Positions 1-4,703 of a stretch of 11,613 nucleotides of DNA are shown piece by piece. This stretch comes from Nitrososphaerales archaeon. Its GTDB lineage: Archaea > Thermoproteota > Nitrososphaeria > Nitrososphaerales > Gagatemarchaeaceae. The stretch covers positions 1-11,613 of the forward strand of contig JASHVX010000064.1 of NCBI GenBank assembly GCA_030044375.1, given 5' to 3'. The notes beneath the pieces were generated by a model. It searched no databases. It saw only the letters and a list, made by a program, of their open reading frames with translations, and was not told where the DNA came from. Position 1 is the stretch's first letter. Each line of letters begins with the position of its first letter. The translations under genes and the position numbers were made by a program.

Positions 1-63
1 CGCGTTCCACACCACATCAAAGCCGCGAACCGGCTCGCCTCCTCGAAGCTCGTCCAAGTCTGA
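1..63 (+). CDS. Possible C-terminal end of a gene entering from the left edge
   Basis: An open frame runs from base 1 to a TGA at 61-63, giving a basic 20-residue tail that starts RVPHHIKAANR and ends SSKLVQV. Most third codon positions are G or C, as in the confident genes here. Too little is visible to name a family. The opposite strand is also open from a GTG at 74 down to base 1 (peptide starting MPRLQTWTSFEEA). A TTTTAT box at 91-96 lies upstream of it, but only about 20 bases away, closer than in the other genes. Only one of the two readings is likely real, and I slightly prefer the plus-strand one. Confidence 0.3.
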   Translation, partial: RVPHHIKAANRLASSKLVQV

Positions 64-102
64 AGTCGCGGCACGGGCGGCAGAGTGGAGATAAAAGTGC
101 GG

Positions 103-1035
103 TCAGGCCTTGCGTCTGGTCAGAGCCAGTGCGACCAAGGCGGCACCTATCACCACGGCGGCAGCAAGAACGAGGTAAGCTGCATCGTCCTGGTCTCCGG
201 CACCCTTCGCCGTAGTCGTGACGACTGTGACAGAGGTGAAGGTCGTCGGTTGCTCGATGGTAGAGGTGACGACAGACGTCTCGACCCTGGTCGAAGTCAC
301 GGCCTGGACCGTGGTGTACGTGACCGGCTCGACGATGGTCGTGGCAGCTTCAGTCAATGTGGAGGTAGCCGTCTGCGTAACACGGCTTTCTGAGGTCAGG
401 GTCGCGGTGGTGGTCCTCGAGGTGGTGCTCGTGGTAGTCGTCGTCAGGGTGCTGGTGGCTGACACCGTCGCCGTCGCGGGAGCCGCGATGATGAGCTGCT
501 GGGTCGAAGCAGCTTCGGCTCCGCTGTTGCCATCATACACCTTGATGTACTTGTAAGCCGAAGAGACGAACACCGCTATCGGGCCTACGACAACCGGCGT
601 ACTGCCGAACTCACCGATATAGAACGTACCGTTGACGTTGGTCACAGCTTCAAGCGTCCCCTTGTTCGCCGCGAAGTCTGCGACTTCAAAGGTGGGCGAG
701 TACTGGACATCAGAAGCGCTCTGCGAGGCGAGGCCATTCTGGCTCATCAGCAGGTAGAACTGCCCGCCTGAGAACGTGATGCCCGTGAAGTTGATCGCCA
801 GGAGATCGGTCGAAGGAGTCACGCCCACGCCATCGACCGCGGTCACTTGCATGCTCCCGGCAGGCAGGGAGAGGTTGTTCATGGCTGGCGTGAAGCTGGT
901 CGGTGTGGGAACCTGGTTCACCACCCCCAGCGTCGGATGGCCTACGGCACCCTGCACCGGGACCGCCGGCAGGAAGGCTACGAGTGCAGCCACCAGAAGC
1001 AGTAAGAGAAGTGCCGCGGTGCCACCGAGGCGCAC
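103..1035 (-). CDS. Exported Thr/Ser-rich surface protein with C-terminal membrane anchor
   Basis: 310 residues, GTG start. Residues 1-30 form a classic signal peptide: RL, then a long Leu/Ala/Val core, ending near VQGA. Residues about 31-180 form a compact, beta-rich extracellular domain with NLS and NGT glycosylation-type sites. Residues about 185-282 are a low-complexity Thr/Ser/Val stalk. The end has one hydrophobic helix (about 286-306) followed by TRRKA, a stop-transfer signal. This is the layout of archaeal S-layer-associated or stalked surface proteins: secreted domain outside, mucin-like O-glycosylated spacer, helix in the membrane. I do not recognise the outer domain. The GTG at 1035 is the first usable start after an in-frame TGA at 1042-1044, and a TATA box lies about 25 bases upstream, so the mRNA should be leaderless. 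It is divergent from the small membrane gene at 1128. Confidence 0.85.
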   Translation of the reverse strand: MRLGGTAALLLLLLVAALVAFLPAVPVQGAVGHPTLGVVNQVPTPTSFTPAMNNLSLPAGSMQVTAVDGVGVTPSTDLLAINFTGITFSGGQFYLLMSQNGLASQSASDVQYSPTFEVADFAANKGTLEAVTNVNGTFYIGEFGSTPVVVGPIAVFVSSAYKYIKVYDGNSGAEAASTQQLIIAAPATATVSATSTLTTTTTSTTSRTTTATLTSESRVTQTATSTLTEAATTIVEPVTYTTVQAVTSTRVETSVVTSTIEQPTTFTSVTVVTTTAKGAGDQDDAAYLVLAAAVVIGAALVALALTRRKA

Positions 1036-1055
1036 GGCCCGTCACATTCGCAGTA

Positions 1056-1063
1056 CTCTATAA
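1056..1063 (-). promoter_or_regulatory. TATA box of the surface-protein gene
   Basis: Minus strand TTATAGAG, centred 24-25 bases upstream of the GTG at 1035. This is the archaeal TATA-to-start distance, so transcription should begin at or next to the start codon. Confidence 0.6.
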
Positions 1064-1127
1064 CCATGCGCCCAGGCCGCGAGCAAGAGGAAGCAAAAAG
1101 AGGGCCGTTGCACGCCCTCTGCCGGCT

Positions 1128-1427
1128 ATGGCCTCGCAGCTTTTCCTCGCCTGGTACTTCATCATGGGTTTCCTACTTGGCAACGGAGTCCCCCACTTCG
1201 CGTTCGGTTCTGCCGGCAAGGTCTTCCGAAGCCCGTTCGGGCAGAAGTCTTCCCCTAGGACCAACGTGCTCTGGGGCCTGTCCAACTTCGTGGCCGCCAC
1301 CGTCATAGCGGCTGCCCTCATCGCGCTGAACCTATACGACGACTACTCCCTGGTGGCACTGATGGCAGGGTTCTGGCTGATGATGCTCATGTTCGGCACG
1401 GGGATCAAGCGGTTCCTCAACGAGTAG
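1128..1427 (+). CDS. Small three-helix membrane protein, unnamed conserved family
   Basis: 99 residues from the ATG at 1128. Three hydrophobic segments are visible (about residues 5-22, 52-71 and 75-93). The soluble-looking link holds GNGVPHFAFG, then SPFG and a SSPRTNVLWGLSNF stretch. From memory, a GNGxPHF...SPFG...NVxWGxxNF pattern marks a small integral membrane family of unknown function found in many bacteria and some archaea; this is recall, not a search. The frame is open further upstream to 903, but that part overlaps the surface-protein gene and reads as Arg/Pro-rich out-of-frame sequence, so I trimmed to the ATG where hydrophobic sequence begins. A weak AT patch (CAAAAAG, 1094-1100) sits about 30 bases upstream and may be its TATA box. 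Confidence 0.75.
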   Translation: MASQLFLAWYFIMGFLLGNGVPHFAFGSAGKVFRSPFGQKSSPRTNVLWGLSNFVAATVIAAALIALNLYDDYSLVALMAGFWLMMLMFGTGIKRFLNE

Positions 1428-1442
1428 CGTCCGTCCAAATCA

Positions 1443-1448
1443 TTTATG
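1443..1448 (+). promoter_or_regulatory. TATA box of the nitroreductase gene
   Basis: TTTATG in the 44-base gap after the small membrane gene, centred 26-27 bases before the ATG at 1472. The spacing predicts a leaderless transcript and separates this gene from the one before it. Confidence 0.6.
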
Positions 1449-1471
1449 CTCCGTAGCCAGTCCTTCGGGCG

Positions 1472-2122
1472 ATGGCCGCGACACTCACCCCCGACGAGCT
1501 CCTGACGACGACGCGGGCTGTCAGGAAGAGGCTCGACCTCACAAAGTCGGTAGACAGGAAGACGATCGAGGAGTGCATCTCCATCGCATCCCAGGCGCCG
1601 AATGCCGGGAACGCGCAGTCCGTGCACTTCCTGGTGGTGACCGACCCCGAGAGACGCGCCTCGCTGGCCGCGCTCTACAGGAGGTGCTCCGCAGGGTACT
1701 TCGCCTCGCGGAAGCCGTCGATGCTCCCCTCCTCAGGCGACCCGGTAAGGGACGCAGCGATGGAGCGCAAGTTCGAGTCGGAGCTGTACCTCAACGAGCA
1801 CCTCCACGAGGTGCCTGTCCATGTCATCCCCTGCATCATCGGCAGGACGGACGGCCTAGGCATACCGGCACAGGCCGCGCTCTGGGGCTCGGTCTACCCT
1901 GCGGCCTGGAGCTTCATGCTGGCCGGCAGGGTCAGAGGGCTGGCCATGACGTTCACCACGATTCACCTGCGCGCAGAGGAGGAGGCGGCTGGGCTCCTGG
2001 GCATCCCCTTCAAGGAGGTCATGCAGGCGGGGCTCCTGCCGGTCGCACATGCCAAGGGGACGAGGTTTCGGAGGGGCTTGAGGAGGCCCGTCTCAGAACT
2101 GGCACATTGGGAGAGGTGGTGA
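1472..2122 (+). CDS. Nitroreductase-family flavoenzyme
   Basis: 216 residues. The family is FMN-dependent NAD(P)H oxidoreductases of the nitroreductase fold, usually cytosolic homodimers. Seen here: the N-terminal phosphate-binding type motif TTTRAVRKRLD (residues 12-22; family form R-R-S-x-R), the SQAPNAGNAQ segment (40-49; family form A-P-S-x-x-N-x-Q), a central GSVYPAAWSFMLAGR helix with GLAMTFTT after it, and the C-terminal AGLLPVAHA strand followed by an Arg-rich RFRRGLRRP tail that in relatives contacts the flavin phosphate or the partner subunit. Length is normal. The substrate cannot be read from the sequence: quinones, nitroaromatics or a dedicated metabolite are all possible. It has its own promoter and ends 14 bases from the convergent YbjQ gene. 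Confidence 0.88.
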   Translation: MAATLTPDELLTTTRAVRKRLDLTKSVDRKTIEECISIASQAPNAGNAQSVHFLVVTDPERRASLAALYRRCSAGYFASRKPSMLPSSGDPVRDAAMERKFESELYLNEHLHEVPVHVIPCIIGRTDGLGIPAQAALWGSVYPAAWSFMLAGRVRGLAMTFTTIHLRAEEEAAGLLGIPFKEVMQAGLLPVAHAKGTRFRRGLRRPVSELAHWERW

Positions 2123-2136
2123 GGGAACGGGAGAAC

Positions 2137-2508
2137 CTAGCTCAGCCTCACAGGCTGAGCCGTCTCCGTCGCCGGAGTTATGACCACTCCCGTGCCGAAC
2201 GCGATTATCTCGTCCATCGTGGCCCCGACCTCTGTCGAGTCGAACATTATGCTCAGTACCGCATTCGCGCCCATGCTAGCCGCGTGTTCGGCAAGCCTGT
2301 CCAGCGCCTGCTGCCGTGCTTGGCTGGCCATCTGAGTGTACTCGTTGATCTCCCCGCCTTTGATAGACCGAAGCCCTGCCATGAAGTTCCCGCCGATCCC
2401 TCGCGAGCGGACTGTTATCCCATAGACCATCCCGAGCACTTTGGTGACCTTGTAGCCGGGTGCGTGATTAGTCGTCAGCATCATAATCTTCCCCGAGTCG
2501 GAGCTCAT
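2137..2508 (-). CDS. YbjQ/UPF0145 family protein
   Basis: 123 residues. Recognised by the family pattern: an early TT..APGY.V...LG.V.G strand pair, then RSRGIGGNFMAGLRSIKGGE, a long helix (YTQMASQARQQALDRL), and the GANAVLSIMFDST...G..EI.AFGTGV core. YbjQ proteins are small and often form pentameric rings; their function is not established, though many occur near metal or stress genes. Here no partner gene is attached: it is single, with its own promoter, and faces the nitroreductase tail-to-tail. The ATG at 2508 is chosen because a TATA box lies 26 bases upstream, implying a leaderless mRNA. Its last codons form a perfect hairpin with the sequence next to the stop. Confidence 0.9.
   Translation of the reverse strand: MSSDSGKIMMLTTNHAPGYKVTKVLGMVYGITVRSRGIGGNFMAGLRSIKGGEINEYTQMASQARQQALDRLAEHAASMGANAVLSIMFDSTEVGATMDEIIAFGTGVVITPATETAQPVRLS
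2140..2160. terminator. Perfect 9-bp hairpin at the tail-to-tail junction
   Basis: GCTCAGCCT (2140-2148) and AGGCTGAGC (2152-2160) are exact reverse complements around a 3-base loop. The element includes the last codons of the YbjQ gene and lies 18 bases past the nitroreductase stop, so both convergent transcripts would carry it. There is no U-tract next to it, so it may be a 3'-end stabiliser or processing site rather than a classical archaeal terminator. Confidence 0.4.
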
Positions 2509-2530
2509 GCGTGTTCCGAGTGCAAGTCAG

Positions 2531-2538
2531 TACATAAT
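2531..2538 (-). promoter_or_regulatory. TATA box of the YbjQ gene
   Basis: Minus strand ATTATGTA centred 26-27 bases upstream of the ATG at 2508. Confidence 0.6.
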
Positions 2539-2574
2539 CGTTCCGACATGGAACCCTGTCAGGGGAAATCAGAG

Positions 2575-2580
2575 TTTTAA
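2575..2580 (+). promoter_or_regulatory. Plus-strand TATA box in the 2509-2778 gap
   Basis: TTTTAA, centred about 27 bases upstream of the ATG at 2605 and of the foot of the hairpin at 2612. It points into a region with no long gene, so it most likely drives a small RNA or microprotein. Confidence 0.45.
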
Positions 2581-2604
2581 GCAAGGCCCCCAAAAGCAGG
2601 GACA

Positions 2605-2682
2605 ATGGAGAGGGGCAGGGTCCTGAAGACGCGCTTTGGTCCTCAAACGGAGGCCGAGTCCGGTCCGGACCTCGCCATTTGA
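2605..2682 (+). CDS. Possible 25-residue leaderless microprotein
   Basis: ATG at 2605 to TGA at 2680-2682, peptide starting MERGRVLKTRFGPQTEAE and ending SGPDLAI. Three points speak for it: the start codon sits about 27 bases after a TATA box, as in the other leaderless genes here; most codons end in G or C; and the codon choice (GAG, AGG, GTC, CTG, AAG, GCC, GAC, CTC) matches the neighbours. Against it: the ORF is very short, no family is recognised, and the same bases form a long hairpin that constrains the sequence. A structured RNA is the main alternative. It could also be the front of a frameshifted gene. Confidence 0.35.
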   Translation: MERGRVLKTRFGPQTEAESGPDLAI

Positions 2683-2697
2683 GCAATTCCCTGCCCC
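2612..2697 (+). ncRNA. Candidate structured RNA (long branched hairpin)
   Basis: The outer 9-bp stem GGGGCAGGG (2612-2620) / CCCTGCCCC (2689-2697) is perfect. Inside it a second stem pairs CTCAAACGG (2642-2650) with CCATTTGAG (2675-2683) at 8 of 9 positions. It continues, after a 4-base bulge, into CGAGTCC (2655-2661) / GGACCTCG (2667-2674) with a GGTCC loop. The 21 left-hand bases between outer and inner stem contain a short GAAG/CTTT hairpin, giving a three-way-junction shape. A plus-strand TATA box is correctly placed for a 5' end near 2602-2605. It lacks a T-loop and anticodon arm, so it is not a tRNA. On the minus strand it could instead be the 3' tail of the DUF488 operon. The rest of the 2509-2778 gap holds only the YbjQ promoter and unassigned sequence. 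Confidence 0.35.
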
Positions 2698-2778
2698 ATG
2701 GCCGATTTAAGCGGTCCGTGCCTTAAGAGCATATTTACCAAGGTTGCCTCCTGAACCGTCAGAAGGTCTGAGCCCAAG

Positions 2779-3126
2779 TCACATGACTCCTTCAATCGCA
2801 TGTCTCAACAGCGTACGATGGCAGTGAGCTTCGTCTTTGCAGGCGCACAGCAACGTTATCGTACCCTCTCTCGAGTCGGCGGCCAGTCGCTCCAGCAGGC
2901 CGACCTTGCCGGCCAGGCTCGCCCTGTATGCCCTTGAGTACTCGGGCCAGCCTACTTCTCCTGCCTTCCACCGCCTGATCAACTCCTTCTCAGTACCAAG
3001 CTCCTTCAGCCATACGTCGACCTTCGACTTCGATATCCCTCTCGGCCACGTCCTCATGACCAGGACCCGCTTTCCGTCAGACGCTGCCGGCTCTTCGTAA
3101 ACCGTCTTCTTTGTCTTGATCGTCAA
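2779..3126 (-). CDS. DUF488 family protein (YeaO-like)
   Basis: 115 residues, the usual size. Family features are clear: VYEEPAASDGKRVLVMRTWPRG near the N-terminus, VDVWLKELGT, a WPEYSRAYRASL helix, and the C-terminal ITLLCACKDEAHCHRTLL segment with its Cys/His cluster. DUF488 proteins are small cytosolic proteins without a settled biochemical role. The start is TTG at 3126: no ATG or GTG is available before residue 24, and a strong SD (GGAGG, 3133-3137) lies 6 bases upstream. It begins one base after the UDGb stop codon and is the last gene of the nuclease-UDGb-DUF488 operon, so it is made from the same mRNA. That context suggests a link to nucleic-acid maintenance, but this is inference. 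Confidence 0.88.
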   Translation of the reverse strand: MTIKTKKTVYEEPAASDGKRVLVMRTWPRGISKSKVDVWLKELGTEKELIRRWKAGEVGWPEYSRAYRASLAGKVGLLERLAADSREGTITLLCACKDEAHCHRTLLRHAIEGVM

Positions 3127-3127
3127 C

Positions 3128-3835
3128 TCAGTCCTCCCCCCGGTTGGCTCCCTCTATCGCTTTCCTCAGCACGCCTGTAAGCATAGCCCTCGTTAGTTTC
3201 CCAGTGTTTGTGTTCCTGGGACTGGGGTGATAACAGGCCCAGACGCAAGGGAGTCCCTCAAAGGCGAAACCACGGGCGTGCTCGAACTTGACGCCCGCGG
3301 TCTGGGCTCCCTTCGTAGCGGCCCAGCGGAGAGTCGATGCGAACGCGAGGTGTCCTAGGGCCAGCACGGCCTGGGCCTGCGTGAGGAGGCTCATCTCCGA
3401 GTCGAGATATCCGCTGCAGGCCAGAAACTCTTCGCGGGTCGGCCTGTCGCCAGGCGGGACGCACTTTACGGCCGCCGTCATGTAACAGCCTTTGAGCAGC
3501 AGCCCGTCGTCCTTGGACAGCGACTCTGGCTTGTTGGCTAGCCCGGCGTCGTAGAGGGACCTCATCAGGAAGGCCGCCGACCTGTCCCCGGTGAAGACAC
3601 GTCCAGTCCTATTGCCGCCATGGGCTGCGGGCGCGAGGCCCACGACTACTATCTTGGCGTCGATGTCTCCGAACCCTGGAACCCCTCTCCTCCAGTACTC
3701 CTGGTTGCGAAAGGCCGCGCGAGGAGGAACCCCCTCTCTGAACTCGACGAGCCTCGGACACCTCCTGCAGGCGGCCACGGCCAGATTCAGCCTGCCGATG
3801 CCGTCCGCCCTCTCGCGCCTTCCCTTGGGGCTCAT
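3128..3835 (-). CDS. Family 5 uracil-DNA glycosylase (UDGb)
   Basis: 235 residues from the ATG at 3835. UDGb removes uracil, and often other deaminated bases, from DNA as the first step of base excision repair in the cytosol. Motif A is GLAPAAHGGNRTGRVFTGD (66-84), the form specific to family 5, in which the usual catalytic polar residue is replaced by Ala. The C-terminal motif is HPSPRNTNTG (203-212). Four cysteines expected to bind a 4Fe-4S cluster are present: C23 and C26 (CRRC), C125 (VKCVPP) and C140. The frame stays open to 3886, but the ATG at 3835 overlaps the upstream stop as ATGA, gives the normal family N-terminus and indicates translational coupling. It lies between a Cas4-like nuclease and DUF488. 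Confidence 0.93.
   Translation of the reverse strand: MSPKGRRERADGIGRLNLAVAACRRCPRLVEFREGVPPRAAFRNQEYWRRGVPGFGDIDAKIVVVGLAPAAHGGNRTGRVFTGDRSAAFLMRSLYDAGLANKPESLSKDDGLLLKGCYMTAAVKCVPPGDRPTREEFLACSGYLDSEMSLLTQAQAVLALGHLAFASTLRWAATKGAQTAGVKFEHARGFAFEGLPCVWACYHPSPRNTNTGKLTRAMLTGVLRKAIEGANRGED
3133..3137 (-). promoter_or_regulatory. SD sequence that fixes the TTG start of the DUF488 gene
   Basis: Minus strand GGAGG within a longer G-run (3133-3141), inside the last codons of the UDGb gene, 6 bases before TTG. It is the main argument for the rare start codon and for translation as an internal operon gene. Confidence 0.65.
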
Positions 3836-4611
3836 TTCGCCGCTAGAGACTTCGTGCAGACCTGGGAGTACTCGCACGCACGACACTTCGCGACGCTCGT
3901 GCTCGACGTCGGCTCGCGCTCACCGCGCCAATATCCTCTCTTTGCCCCGATGCTCGCGACTGCGGCGGCCCGGTCATGCACTAACAGATGGAACTTCATC
4001 CTTCCAGCATACTCGGACTCCAGCTCAGAGGTCGTCCCGTCGGTCAGGGCCTTGGACACCCTGAGTATCCAGGGACCCTTGTCGTCTTCTGACAGTTCAC
4101 TCCCCCTGAGCCTCACCAGGGCCAGGCGGAGACTCGAACAGTTGAACCCCATCAGGTCGAGCAGCAGGCCGTAGATCCTCGTCTGGACGACCTGGTCATC
4201 CCAGAGCAGGCCGGGGTCGCCCTTCGTCGTCTTGAGCTCCACGAGCCACACCGGTCTCCCTTCCGACCATATGACGTGGTCGGGCGTACCGATGATGCGG
4301 AGGCCCGCGACGCTTCCCCACAGCCTCAGCACGGCGAAGCTAGGCTCCTTCCTCCTGACGAGCGCAGAGAATGCGTCCTTGCCGATCTCGACTTCAGGGA
4401 CCAACTCGTCGTGAAGCGCCGTCCCCTGGGCCTTCGCCTTCGAGGGAAGCTCTCCGAGCGCGAACTCGTTCTCCACCTTGAACTCGCAGTAGAACTGGCC
4501 GGCTATGCTCGAGACGCCCACGAAGCGGAGGCCATGGCGGAACTCTGGCTTGGCAGACACCATGAACGCCTCCTCCCTTCGCCACAGCTCCTCGAGGAAG
4601 GCCTCCGACAA
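3832..4611 (-). CDS. Cas4/RecB-like PD-(D/E)XK nuclease with Fe-S cluster
   Basis: 259 residues as drawn. The nuclease core is complete: H67 (GTALHDEL), D111 (GTPDHVIW), E125-x-K127 (VELKTTK) and the QxxxY motif (Q143...Y147), the signature of the Cas4/RecB/AddB group. C42 (QFYCEFK) plus C243, C246 and C252 (CRACEYSQVC) match the four ligands of the 4Fe-4S cluster in Cas4- and AddB-type nucleases. Such enzymes resect DNA ends or cut single strands with Mg2+ or Mn2+. No cas1, cas2 or CRISPR repeats are nearby, and the gene is coupled by ATGA overlap to UDGb, so a repair role is more likely than spacer acquisition. The start is uncertain: a TATA box fits a leaderless TTG at 4611, while a strong SD (GGGAGGAGG) sits 5 bases before an ATG at 4563, which would make 243 residues. 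Confidence 0.88.
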   Translation of the reverse strand: MSEAFLEELWRREEAFMVSAKPEFRHGLRFVGVSSIAGQFYCEFKVENEFALGELPSKAKAQGTALHDELVPEVEIGKDAFSALVRRKEPSFAVLRLWGSVAGLRIIGTPDHVIWSEGRPVWLVELKTTKGDPGLLWDDQVVQTRIYGLLLDLMGFNCSSLRLALVRLRGSELSEDDKGPWILRVSKALTDGTTSELESEYAGRMKFHLLVHDRAAAVASIGAKRGYWRGEREPTSSTSVAKCRACEYSQVCTKSLAAK

Positions 4612-4635
4612 GCGCGACTCGAGGCGCCTTCCAGT

Positions 4636-4643
4636 CTATCTAA
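4636..4643 (-). promoter_or_regulatory. TATA box of the nuclease-UDGb-DUF488 operon
   Basis: Minus strand TTAGATAG, predicting transcription from about 4611-4614. This matches a leaderless TTG start at 4611, or a leader of about 50 bases for the ATG at 4563. Confidence 0.45.
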
Positions 4644-4703
4644 CTGTTCTCAGCTCGGAGCCGGGAAAAAGGATGAATTAGCCCATGCCTGACGTCTCAG
4701 TCC

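Noticed and set aside
1573..2580. Plus-strand open frame of 335 residues
   Set aside because: It overlaps the nitroreductase in another frame and the YbjQ gene on the other strand. The product is Arg/His/Pro-rich with no fold signature, as expected for an out-of-frame reading of GC-rich DNA.
2612..2697. tRNA reading of the hairpin region
   Set aside because: Stem length and spacing are suggestive, but neither strand has a GTTC-type T-loop, a proper D-arm or an anticodon arm.
2643..2741. Minus-strand 32-codon ORF with GGAGG five bases before a TTG
   Set aside because: Third codon positions are only slightly GC-rich, unlike real genes here. The product has no recognisable features, and the plus-strand promoter and stems explain the region better.
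3620..4174. Plus-strand open frame across the nuclease/UDGb junction
   Set aside because: Antisense to conserved Fe-S ligands and motifs of both genes. No promoter or family features.
3832..4611. CRISPR adaptation gene (cas4) reading of the nuclease
   Set aside because: The motifs fit the Cas4-like group, but no repeats, cas1 or cas2 lie in the window and the operon partners are a glycosylase and DUF488. A repair-type relative is more likely.
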